Positions 28,096 to 36,942 of a stretch of 64,000 nt of DNA are shown here, one piece after another. The stretch comes from JAHBNG01 sp039028975 (GTDB taxonomy: Bacteria; Chloroflexota; Anaerolineae; Caldilineales; Caldilineaceae), in assembly GCA_039028975.1 (NCBI GenBank), contig JBCCHB010000001.1, positions 192,181 through 256,180 on the forward strand, read 5' to 3'. The position numbers and the translations under genes were made by a program. Position 1 is the first letter of the stretch. Each line of letters starts with the position of its first letter. The notes under the pieces are model-generated. The model was given only the letters and a program-made list of their open reading frames with translations, did not search any database and had not been told where the DNA came from.

Positions 28096-29217
28096 ATGAC
28101 AAAGAACACTGTTGACAATCGAAGACAACGATACTTTCAACTTAATTCGCACCTCGCTCAGATCGACAACAATGAAATGTGTCAACTCTTTGATAAGAGC
28201 GACTCCCGCGCAGGTTGGGGCAAGAGCCACACACTAGACATTGGTGAACACAAAGTCTTTGTGAAGCGGATACCCATTACAGAGGTCGAGTACAACAACA
28301 TGTTTTCGACCAAGAACCACTATGAACTGCCGACCTACTATAACTATGGCGTCGGTTCGGCTGGCTTCAATATCTTCCGAGAGTTGGTGGCCCATGTCAA
28401 GACGACTAACTGGGTGCTCAGTGGCGAAGTGGAGTCCTTTCCTCTGCTCTATCACTATCGAGTTATGCCCTACGACAGCGAAAATAGCGGCGAACGAATC
28501 GAGGTAAAACCAGAGCAACTCGAGAGATATGTCACCTACTGGGGTGGGAATCAGCAGATCGGCCAATATCGGCTCGACAAGTTAGACGCAAAGTACGAGC
28601 TAGCGCTCTTTCTCGAACATATTCCCCACGTTCTCGAATTCTGGCTCATGGAACACTCGGATCAGATTGACCAGGTGCTTGAGCAACTGCGGTTGAGCGT
28701 CGATTTCCTACGCAAGCACAAGATCATCCACTTCGATGCAAACTTCGACAATATACTTACGGACGGCGAGCGCGTCTACCTAACTGATTTTGGCTTAGTG
28801 CTTGATGAGGCGTTTGATTTTTCAGATGAGGAGAGGGCTTTCTTCGATGCTCATCCTGACTATGACTTTGGATGCATCTTGTCCAATCTGATTTACCCCA
28901 TCTATGAACTATTCAAGGAGCTGCCAGAAGACGAACAACGCCAACTCAGCGAAAAATACGGTGTGTTAGAAGGGGACGACCTCTTCCACAAGCTGTTGGT
29001 CCTATTTGAACACCTCGAAGAGCTTCGGCAAGATGATGTGATCCAGGTTGATCAAGCTTATATCAACTGTCTGCTCAGATATCGAGACATCTGCCTCTTG
29101 ATGAACAACTTCTACTTGGATTTGCGGCAGAACAATCACAAGGACACAAAATTTCCTAAGGCGGAGCTAGGAGGGCTACTTCGAGAAGTAGGATTTGTTC
29201 GAGAGGTCGTTAGTTGA
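28096..29217 (+). CDS. Protein-kinase-fold protein, copy 2 of tandem pair
   Basis: 373 residues from MTKNTVDNRRQRYFQLNSHL. This start is chosen because gaaaggaag precedes it and the N-terminus aligns with the upstream paralog; the frame is open further upstream but overlaps that gene. Conserved blocks shared with copy 1: KVFVKRIPIT, NMFST, YYNYG.GS.G, RELV.H.KTTNWVLSG, FPLLYHYR, YVTYWG. The catalytic loop IIHFDANFDNILTDG and LTDFGLVLD are present near residues 210-235. The pair probably arose by tandem duplication. It may act as a heteromer or on different targets (inference). Confidence 0.75.
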   Translation: MTKNTVDNRRQRYFQLNSHLAQIDNNEMCQLFDKSDSRAGWGKSHTLDIGEHKVFVKRIPITEVEYNNMFSTKNHYELPTYYNYGVGSAGFNIFRELVAHVKTTNWVLSGEVESFPLLYHYRVMPYDSENSGERIEVKPEQLERYVTYWGGNQQIGQYRLDKLDAKYELALFLEHIPHVLEFWLMEHSDQIDQVLEQLRLSVDFLRKHKIIHFDANFDNILTDGERVYLTDFGLVLDEAFDFSDEERAFFDAHPDYDFGCILSNLIYPIYELFKELPEDEQRQLSEKYGVLEGDDLFHKLLVLFEHLEELRQDDVIQVDQAYINCLLRYRDICLLMNNFYLDLRQNNHKDTKFPKAELGGLLREVGFVREVVS

Positions 29218-29347
29218 TCAGTATCTTGGTGAGAAAGATGACAACTGATACAATATTTCTTATGAAATAGGGGATTCGTGCAGTAAAAGAACCCACATAA
29301 ACTGCAAATGTACTACTCATAGATTTACTTAATTGGAGCGGCCATCA

Positions 29348-31645
29348 ATGGCTAGTGCAGTACGGCATCATGCTGACAATAAGATTACAGTGGCCCATGC
29401 CTCGAATGATGGAAGTGGACGTGAAGAGGCTCGAGATTCATATCTCATTTTTCAAACATCAATTTCGGATAGTGCATTAAGACTCGATCATCCATCCACC
29501 CTTAAAGTTGCCGCCTTCGCTCACATTACATCTGAAGACATTCAAATTGATAGAAAAGAGGGTAGTTCGGCTGTACTCGAAAAAATCTTCTTAGCGTTCG
29601 AAGAGAATACTTCCTCAGATCTGGCGACGAGGATGACGGATGCATTGAACATAGCCTATGACAGTACATACAACGTTACGAAACTACAGGGTAATAACCA
29701 TCGTACTGAATTATCTATTTTGATCGCAGCCATCTATGATAGTTTTCTCCACCTTGCTTGGCTAGGAACCCCAACAGCATACCTAGTTCGTAAACAACAA
29801 ATACGCCCTCTTTTGCAACGTAGCGACTCACCCAATCTAGTTACCGGTTACTATAGGCAACACGCATTACAGCCCGATGATAAAGTCATATTGTGCTCAT
29901 GGGAGATGGCCGAGACGCTCACCGCAGGAGAAATCCAATCCATTGTTGTCAGCAAGGCTGCTGATGATGCAGCCAGCAACCTAGTGGCTCTATCAGCTGA
30001 AAAAGCAAAGCAAGTCCGTGCTGATGTCGTCATTTTTCATTACCGAAATAGGCAATTGGGTTCTACATCCTGGCTCAGAAAGCCACGCCGACTGGCTGCC
30101 GCTGCAACGTTACTGGCTTTTATTCTGGGAAGTGCTGCGATGGGATTCTACACGCTGACGCGCAGCCAAACACAATTAGCCGACGAAGGTCGTACTTCAA
30201 GCTCGCAATCTTCAGAACCCGAGCAGGACGATGTGACCGAAGAGCAGCAGATGGGTATAACGACGAATGCGAATAGACAAGTTTACACAATCCCCGTCAC
30301 GATCAGTCTAGCCATTAGCGAGGTCAATGAGCAGCTTCAGAGTATCTCCGTAACTGAGGGGCTTACGGTGACGAGCATTGCTCTGCCCAGTCCGACAGTT
30401 TTACCATCCATGTCCGTTATCAGTTCTTCAACGGCTTTAACGATTCCACTTTTTGCACAGACGGCTACCGTGCGCGCCAGCAGTGCCATTACGGTTACGC
30501 CTACGAATGCCAATACGGCTACCGCCATTCCTACATCTACAGCTGTATCCACTCCGCAAGTGGCTAGTAATGAGGTAGCAACGAACACGCCGAAATGGAC
30601 AGCTACGCTTAGCCCAACATGGACAACTTCACGTCTACCAACGGCGACTGCAATGCACACGCCATCATCTAGTGCTACCCCTACTCCGGAACCTACTCCA
30701 GCCACTTATACAATCAAACCAGGCGACAACCTGTCACGAATCGGGAGGGAACTAGATCTTACCGTCGACCAACTGCTTGAGCAGAATCCGGCCTTGTCAC
30801 GAGGCTCAATCCTGCGTGTGGGGCAACAATTGAAGCTTCCTCCTACGCCAACTCCGATACCCTATATATCAATTCAGTTGGAGAGTACGCCTGACCATTG
30901 GATTGCAGCGGGGCAGGAGGTTACATATCGTATCATTTATCGCAATGAAGGGACTGTCCCAGTTTCCGATATCGTGTTACAAAACGCTGTACCAGCCAAT
31001 ACCATTTTGGTCTGGGATAGTCTTGACGAGGGTAATGAGAATGTGAGCGTGCAGCAACGTGATCATGGGCTTATCATTTGGCGTCATGAGCAGTTAGCCC
31101 CACAGGAGACAGGGCATCTAAGCTACCGTGTGCAGCGTCTTGTGGCACCGTCACCTACCGCCGCTCCCCTTGCAATTTCGCTATGGGGCCCTTCAGAAGC
31201 ACTATCAAGTGAGCTCCTTACATATACCCTTGCAATCACAAACGCATCATCTATCGCAATTGAGATTTTGACAGTGACAAACCGTTTGCCTGATGGAATC
31301 AACTACATCAGAGGCGGCTCATACCGAGAAGGGCAACTAAACTGGATCATAAATGGGCTCCAGCCCAAGCAACGGAAGGATCTCCACTTTGTGATTTCAT
31401 CCTACCGAACAATTGTCTTCTCTGATTTTCATGTTCGTTCAGACGATGGACTACGCATCAAAGGGTCCTCTATTTTTATGACAACGATTGACGAACTTCC
31501 ACCCTATGATGGGGACGGCATCGCTTTGCTGAATGATGGCGTGCGCGTTCAGTGGCAGCTTAACGGACAGACAGTTAAGACAATCAGCAACAAAGTACGA
31601 AACCCTCCATTTGACTATCTATACTTGCCGGTCATTGCCCAGTAG
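29348..31645 (+). CDS. Pseudo-PP2C-TM-LysM-DUF11-like membrane protein
   Basis: About 765 residues from the ATG at 29348, with ggag nine bases upstream; a TTG at 29333 is in frame. Residues 1-235 align in pattern with PP2C phosphatases (GREEARDSYLI, TELSILIAAI, LAWLGTPTAYLVRKQQIRPL, LQPDDKVILCSWEMAETLTA), but the metal-binding Asp positions are replaced: VADGMGG becomes FAHITSED, GDSR becomes GTPT, SDG becomes SWE, and DN near the end becomes AD. One membrane helix follows (about 247-268), then a Ser/Thr/Pro-rich stretch, a LysM domain (YTIKPGDNLSRIGRELDLTV), and two DUF11-like beta domains. Topology: cytosolic pseudophosphatase and external peptidoglycan-binding part. It sits just after two kinase-fold genes, so phospho-signalling across the membrane is plausible (inference). 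Confidence 0.75.
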   Translation: MASAVRHHADNKITVAHASNDGSGREEARDSYLIFQTSISDSALRLDHPSTLKVAAFAHITSEDIQIDRKEGSSAVLEKIFLAFEENTSSDLATRMTDALNIAYDSTYNVTKLQGNNHRTELSILIAAIYDSFLHLAWLGTPTAYLVRKQQIRPLLQRSDSPNLVTGYYRQHALQPDDKVILCSWEMAETLTAGEIQSIVVSKAADDAASNLVALSAEKAKQVRADVVIFHYRNRQLGSTSWLRKPRRLAAAATLLAFILGSAAMGFYTLTRSQTQLADEGRTSSSQSSEPEQDDVTEEQQMGITTNANRQVYTIPVTISLAISEVNEQLQSISVTEGLTVTSIALPSPTVLPSMSVISSSTALTIPLFAQTATVRASSAITVTPTNANTATAIPTSTAVSTPQVASNEVATNTPKWTATLSPTWTTSRLPTATAMHTPSSSATPTPEPTPATYTIKPGDNLSRIGRELDLTVDQLLEQNPALSRGSILRVGQQLKLPPTPTPIPYISIQLESTPDHWIAAGQEVTYRIIYRNEGTVPVSDIVLQNAVPANTILVWDSLDEGNENVSVQQRDHGLIIWRHEQLAPQETGHLSYRVQRLVAPSPTAAPLAISLWGPSEALSSELLTYTLAITNASSIAIEILTVTNRLPDGINYIRGGSYREGQLNWIINGLQPKQRKDLHFVISSYRTIVFSDFHVRSDDGLRIKGSSIFMTTIDELPPYDGDGIALLNDGVRVQWQLNGQTVKTISNKVRNPPFDYLYLPVIAQ

Positions 31646-31755
31646 GCACCTATCTCACCAAACATAGTCACTAACTTGTCTTGTCTGCCTGATTGTGGAC
31701 ATGAGCATTCTGCTGTACATCCGCATTCATTGTTCACCCTAAAATTTGAGGTGGG

Positions 31756-32652
31756 TTATGCATGCCCAAACACCGCCACTACCTCCCAAATCTTCCCCCT
31801 TGCTCCATTCTTATAGCGAATATAGCGCCGCACGGGAAAGGCATCAATCTTTGCACTTGCGTAAAGTGCTCTCGCCTCTGGCGTATCCAAATTTGAGATG
31901 ATAACTGGAATGCCGCGAGCAGCCAACGCCTCTGCCCTGACAGCCAGTTCCACGTGATCCGACATGGTAAATGCTTGGTCCATGGGGACAACCAATCCAT
32001 CGATGGTTGTCAGCGGTAGGTTGGGAGGGTCGCAGTAGAAGAAGTCTCCGGGTTGAGCTTCATCCATAACAGACCGAAAATCAGCCTGAACAAACTCGGC
32101 ATTTTGCGCCCAATGGTAAAAATATCGCATCTCCTGGCTAGGGCAACGGGGCTTGCGATACATGCCGTAGGGCACATCGAAGTGGCCATCCTCATCGTAG
32201 TGACAGAGGCCGTTATAGCTGTGGCGGTTCAAATAGACAAAGAGCACAGAGCGCCAATAGTCACCCAATGCGGTCTCGTTGAATTCTTGCCGACAGGCGT
32301 AGTAGAATTCTTCACTGTTACTTTCTTCAAAATGGCTCTCTGCAGAATCGCTCTCTTTAACATGGCCCTCTTTGATCCTATTTTGAAAGAGAGAATTGCA
32401 ATCCTCAATAAAATCAGGTCCACAATGCTGCAACCATGTATAAAGATCGATGAGATCCCGGTTGGTATCAGCCATGACAAAGCGGTCGGCGGATGTATTC
32501 AGGGCGACGGCACAACTCCCAGCAAACGGCTCAATCAGCCGCTTGCCATCAGGCAAACTCCACAAAACACGCTGGACCAAATCTACTTTGCCGCCAGCCC
32601 ACTTCAAAAACGGTCGATTCGTTACTATATCAGGAAATCCCATATCAAGCAT
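31756..32652 (-). CDS. D12-class DNA adenine N6-methyltransferase with variant DPPN motif
   Basis: About 298 residues; in-frame starts at 32655 (GTG), 32652 and 32643 are all possible and no clear ribosome site decides. Motifs: FLKWAGGK (motif X), LIEPFAGSCAVAL (SAM-binding FxGxG-like), FVYLNRHSYNGLCHY, VPYGMYRKP, and FFYCDPPNLPL, where the catalytic DPPY of Dam-type enzymes has Asn instead of Tyr. The remaining fold to the C-terminus (VIISNLDTPEARALY) is intact. An acidic, repetitive insert rich in ES and EE (EGHVKESDSAESHFEESNSE) lies near residues 95-115. No restriction endonuclease is adjacent, so it is an orphan methylase or an inactive relic. It is convergent with the pseudo-PP2C gene. 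Confidence 0.85.
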   Translation of the reverse strand: MLDMGFPDIVTNRPFLKWAGGKVDLVQRVLWSLPDGKRLIEPFAGSCAVALNTSADRFVMADTNRDLIDLYTWLQHCGPDFIEDCNSLFQNRIKEGHVKESDSAESHFEESNSEEFYYACRQEFNETALGDYWRSVLFVYLNRHSYNGLCHYDEDGHFDVPYGMYRKPRCPSQEMRYFYHWAQNAEFVQADFRSVMDEAQPGDFFYCDPPNLPLTTIDGLVVPMDQAFTMSDHVELAVRAEALAARGIPVIISNLDTPEARALYASAKIDAFPVRRYIRYKNGARGKIWEVVAVFGHA

Positions 32653-32754
32653 CACCGGCTACCAACCACCAATTACATTAATCCATCATGAGAGATTCAC
32701 CAAGCACGAAACTCTGCCCCAAATCCTCCGTAATGTAGGCAGGGTAGATTGAGG

Positions 32755-32841
32755 TAAACTGCGGTTGGTCATAGATGAGAATAATTCGATCGTAGTTCAG
32801 CTAAGTAGATTATTCTCATCTATGACGGAGCCAATCGTAGA
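32755..32841. repeat. Palindromic element with perfect 18-bp stem
   Basis: The arms gtcatagatgagaataat (32768-32785) and attattctcatctatgac (32809-32826) are perfectly complementary with a 23-base loop. The flanks actgcggttg and cggagccaatcgtag resemble the ends of the elements at 32849 and 33217, so this looks like a third variant of that family with a different core. Confidence 0.75.
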
Positions 32842-32848
32842 CGTTATC

Positions 32849-32935
32849 TTATACTGCGGTCGTTTTGAAAACAGGAGTTTTCCGATGCTCTACCAGAGTG
32901 ACCAAACTCTTGTTTTCAAACGGAGCTGAGTATAA
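32849..32935 (+). repeat. 87-bp palindromic MITE-like element
   Basis: From ttatactgcggtcgttttga to the right end gtttgaaaac-type arm and ggagctgagtataa. The two halves are imperfect inverted repeats. The element is homologous to 33217-33300 and, in reverse, to 13232-13318. It is intergenic, between the methylase and the Asp-box protein. Confidence 0.85.
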
Positions 32936-33216
32936 CTATCTCTAGATATCTCAAGTTTGTTACAAATATCCAGTTCTGTGTGCAATAGAGCAGTAAGGAA
33001 TGAGTTGTCAATAACTTGCTCATTTCAATCGGGTTTCGTCCCGCCAAATGAACAAATTATTTTATTCCCGTTCCTAAAGGCTTGAGATATCGAAACATAG
33101 GTTTCTCCTTGGTTGGGAATGCTCCTGGTTCCGCAATGAACCAGGAGCGTTCGCGTTGGAGATCTATTTCATCATCTGATATGATACCAGCAGTTGTATC
33201 GTTGAGTCCACACCCA

Positions 33217-33300
33217 TTATACTGCGGTCGTTTTCAAAGCTGTAGTTTTCCTTAGCTCTACCAACGAGACCAAACTGCAGTTTTGAAACGGAGCTGAATA
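33217..33300 (+). repeat. 84-bp palindromic MITE-like element upstream of Asp-box gene
   Basis: It starts ttatactgcggtcgttttc and ends ttttgaaacggagctgaata. The inner arms are caaagctgtagttt and aaactgcagttttg. It shares both ends with 32849-32935. It finishes 20 bases before the ATG at 33321, so it must form most of the 5' leader if transcription starts upstream. Confidence 0.85.
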
Positions 33301-33320
33301 GAATAGGAAACTGCCTCCAC

Positions 33321-36300
33321 ATGAACAATACCCTTGCTCAAAGCGAAAATGATGCCTCTGTTAACGCTGCCACCCAACCCACACCAATAGATAATCCGGA
33401 TAGCCAAACGACCGCGACAGAGCAGAACGCTTCTGAAGAGGTAGCAGAAGAACCTCCTCTCACCAAAGCCATCTCCAGCCTTACATTGCGCGGCATCGGC
33501 CCAGCAGTCATGGGTGGACGTATCGCGGATATCGCCGTCCATCCGACCAAGCGAAGTACATGGTATGTTGCGGTTGGATCCGGTGGCGTTTGGAAGACTA
33601 CCAATGCGGGCACAACTTGGCATCCCATCTTTGATGAACAGCCCTCTTACTCCATTGGTTGCGTGACTTTGGATCCCACCAATCCAGAGATTGTTTGGGT
33701 TGGCACCGGTGAAAATGTAAGCGGTCGTCACGTGGGTTGGGGCGATGGCGTCTATCGCAGTAGAGATGGAGGCCAGACCTGGCAGCAGATGGGTCTAGAG
33801 TGCTCTGAGCATATTGGCAAGATTCTGATCAGCCCGGAGGATGGTAACGTTGTGTATGTCGCTGCAGAAGGACCTCTATGGTCAGATGGCGGAGAGCGAG
33901 GCGTCTACAAGACATCCGATGGTGGTGAAAGCTGGATGCTGAGCCTGGAGATTGACGAGCACACAGGCGTTACTGATATCGCCCTGGATCCGTCCAATCC
34001 GAACGTAATCTATGCAGCAGCCTATCAGCGCCGTCGCCACGTCTGGTCATTTATGGGGGGTGGCCCTGGTTCAGGCATCCACAAGAGTAGCGATGGTGGT
34101 GAGACATGGCGGCGGATGGAGACCGGTTTGCCCAAAGGGGACATGGGCAAAATCGGCTTGGCCATTACGCCAGCCGACCCAGCTATTGTCTATGCCACCA
34201 TTGAGGCCAAAGAGGATGAGAAGGGCTTTTACGCTTCTCATAACCGAGGCGAAAGTTGGGAACGCCGCAGCGCCTACATCTCCGGCGGTACGGGTCCCCA
34301 CTACTATCAAGTAATCCAAGCTTCACCACAAGACGTGAATTTAATTTATCAGATGGACGTCTTTATCCAGGTGACTAGGGATGGTGGGCAGACCTTTAAC
34401 CGGCTGGAGACAGGCAAAAGCAAACATAGCGACAACCACGCTATCTGGATCGATCCCCAGGATGGAGACCATCTGCTGGTTGGATCAGACGCGGGTCTAT
34501 ATGAAACCTTTGATCAGGGCCAAAGCTGGCGTCACTTCCCCAATCTGCCCATTGCTCAATTCTACCGCCTGGATTTAGATTCGAGTGAACCCTTCTACAA
34601 CATTCTAGGCGGTGCCCAGGATTTGGGTACCCTCTTCGGCCCTTCTAGGACGCCTAATGTAGAAGGTGTACGGAATCAGGATTGGTACGTTCCGTTGGGA
34701 GCCGATGGCTATCATGTGGCCTTTGATCCCGCAGATCCTGATACCTTTTATGTCGAGTATCAGGTCGGCAATCTCTTCCGCTATGATCGGCGTAGCGAAG
34801 AGATGATCGACATTCAGCCCCAAGTGGCGCCTGATGATCCGCCCGAACGTTGGAATTGGGATGCACCGATTCTGGTCAGCCCTCACAATTCAAAGCGGCT
34901 CTACTTTGCCTCCCAGCGTCTCTGGCGCAGTGAGGACCGAGGCGATTCATGGATGTCCATCAGCGACGATCTGACCCGCAATCACAATCGCTATGAGCTG
35001 GAGATGATGGGCAAGGTATGGAGTATAGACGATCTCTACGATACGGGGGCTATGTCCCAATATTGTACCATCAGCAATCTAGCTGAATCACCATTGGTTG
35101 AAGGGCTGCTCTATGTGGCAACTGATGATGGGTTGATTCAGGTCACTGAAAATGGTGGGCTAGATTGGCGCAAGGCTACACCGCTCCCGGATGTTCCGGA
35201 GCTTGCCTTTATTCAGGGTGTAACAGCTTCCCAGCACCAAGCCGATGGGGTCTTTGCCGTAGCGGGTGCCCATAAGCTCGGTGATTTTCGCCCCTATCTT
35301 TACGAGAGCCAAGACCGAGGGCGCACTTGGCAGTCGATTGCTGGCGACTTACCTGATGACACCATTCTCTGGGCTATTGAGCAGGATCATATCAACCCAG
35401 ATTTGCTCTTTTTGGCAGCAGAGTTCGGTCTCTACTTCAGCCCCAATCGGGGCATCAATTGGCACAAGCTGACGGGTGGCGTACCTACAATTGCCTTCCG
35501 CGATCTTAAAATTCACAGGCGTGATAACGACTTAGTAGGTGCCTCCTTTGGGCGCGGCTTTTACGTCTTGGATGACTATTCACCGCTACGGCAGATAGGC
35601 GAGGAGATGCTAGAAGAGGAAGCCTACCTCTTTCCTGTGCGGGACGCGTGGTGGTATGTGCCATATTTACCGATGCAGGGGCGGGGACAGCCTACACTGG
35701 GTAGCACCTACTTCACGGCACCCAACCCGCCCTTTGGCGCACTAATTACCTATCATCTGAAGTCGGCTCTTCTTTCCGACAAGGAATCTCGCCACATAGA
35801 GGAAAAAGCACTACGTGAGACAGATGAGAAGATTCCCTTCCCTGGTTGGGAAACGCTAAACGAGGAGTCGCTGAATCTCAAGCCCAAACTCCTGATCCTG
35901 ATTCGTGATGCCCAAGATCAGCCGGTACGCTGGATTGAGGGGCCAACGGAAGAGGGATTGCATCGAATCAACTGGAATCTTCGCCTCTCACCACCAGACC
36001 CCATCAATCTAGAGAAGCCTGCATTCTCTGCTCCTTGGGAGGCACCGCCGCTAGGCCCGTTAGTAGCCCCAGGTCAGTACAGTGCAGAAATTGGGATTCT
36101 GACCAAGGGAAAATTGCGTTTTGTGGGTGGTAAGCAGACCTTTGACGTAAAACCTGTTTCTACGGTGGTGCCAGAGACCGACTTGGATGCAGTCACCACA
36201 TTCCAGCAGCGAGCTAGCAACCTATTGCGTCGAGTGGATGGTGCCGTTCGAGAAATTGATCGTGTCCAGACCAAACTTGAGCATCTCCGTGCAGCGCTAG

Positions 36301-36644
36301 TCGAAACACCCCAAGCCGACGTGATGTTCTTTGCGCGTTTGGATGAAATGGCGCGAAATCTAACTGCCATCCAAACACGCTTGGTTAGAAACCATGCCCG
36401 AGGCCAGCTCAACGAAGCTGCTGCACCGTCCATCCGTATTCGGGTGGGGCGGATAGTCCGTGGGCACTGGGGAACTCGTCAGATGCCAACAGTAACCCAA
36501 CAGCAGAGCCTAGACATTGCCGAGACTGATTTTACGATTCTAATACAAGAATTAGCCACCCTCATTGACAGTGACTTGGCTCAATTGGAGTCGGAGATGG
36601 GTGAGGCGGGTGCACCATGGACGCCCGGACGACGGCTATCTTAG
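33321..36644 (+). CDS. Sortilin/VPS10-like Asp-box beta-propeller protein
   Basis: A 1,107-residue protein. After an acidic Thr/Gln-rich leader of about 50 residues without a signal peptide, the sequence SLTLRGIGPAVMGGRIADIA opens a propeller with repeated Asp-box turns (GVWKTTNAGTTW, GVYRSRDGGQTW, GVYKTSDGGESW, GIHKSSDGGETW and others), as in VPS10/sortilin and exo-sialidase/xyloglucanase-type folds. It ends with a domain typical of such proteins (EGLHRINWNLRLSPP) and a helical tail. Related genes are annotated as glycosyl hydrolase or photosystem II stability factor-like, but no catalytic residues can be assigned. The start lies just after a mobile palindrome. Confidence 0.85.
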   Translation: MNNTLAQSENDASVNAATQPTPIDNPDSQTTATEQNASEEVAEEPPLTKAISSLTLRGIGPAVMGGRIADIAVHPTKRSTWYVAVGSGGVWKTTNAGTTWHPIFDEQPSYSIGCVTLDPTNPEIVWVGTGENVSGRHVGWGDGVYRSRDGGQTWQQMGLECSEHIGKILISPEDGNVVYVAAEGPLWSDGGERGVYKTSDGGESWMLSLEIDEHTGVTDIALDPSNPNVIYAAAYQRRRHVWSFMGGGPGSGIHKSSDGGETWRRMETGLPKGDMGKIGLAITPADPAIVYATIEAKEDEKGFYASHNRGESWERRSAYISGGTGPHYYQVIQASPQDVNLIYQMDVFIQVTRDGGQTFNRLETGKSKHSDNHAIWIDPQDGDHLLVGSDAGLYETFDQGQSWRHFPNLPIAQFYRLDLDSSEPFYNILGGAQDLGTLFGPSRTPNVEGVRNQDWYVPLGADGYHVAFDPADPDTFYVEYQVGNLFRYDRRSEEMIDIQPQVAPDDPPERWNWDAPILVSPHNSKRLYFASQRLWRSEDRGDSWMSISDDLTRNHNRYELEMMGKVWSIDDLYDTGAMSQYCTISNLAESPLVEGLLYVATDDGLIQVTENGGLDWRKATPLPDVPELAFIQGVTASQHQADGVFAVAGAHKLGDFRPYLYESQDRGRTWQSIAGDLPDDTILWAIEQDHINPDLLFLAAEFGLYFSPNRGINWHKLTGGVPTIAFRDLKIHRRDNDLVGASFGRGFYVLDDYSPLRQIGEEMLEEEAYLFPVRDAWWYVPYLPMQGRGQPTLGSTYFTAPNPPFGALITYHLKSALLSDKESRHIEEKALRETDEKIPFPGWETLNEESLNLKPKLLILIRDAQDQPVRWIEGPTEEGLHRINWNLRLSPPDPINLEKPAFSAPWEAPPLGPLVAPGQYSAEIGILTKGKLRFVGGKQTFDVKPVSTVVPETDLDAVTTFQQRASNLLRRVDGAVREIDRVQTKLEHLRAALVETPQADVMFFARLDEMARNLTAIQTRLVRNHARGQLNEAAAPSIRIRVGRIVRGHWGTRQMPTVTQQQSLDIAETDFTILIQELATLIDSDLAQLESEMGEAGAPWTPGRRLS

Positions 36645-36942
36645 TATCGGTTCAAGGTCATTTCGCTACAGTCGGTAGATATATCACGCTCCCGCTTTGG
36701 ATCTGCAGGGTGTAGGGCCAGCAAGATGCCATCAAGCAAGCGGAAGAATCGCTAACGAAGCCACTTGGACAAAAGAGAGTGCACCGATGACGGCCCTCAA
36801 AAAAAAGGATGGACATTGCCACCACTGACTCATGAACCTGCTGAGATTCACGTCTTGCCTAATATCGCTATGTTCCAGCTGCACCGACTGAATAGTCGAA
36901 TGCTCCAGACAAGCTTGTTCCAACTTGACCTCCGTGTTGTGG

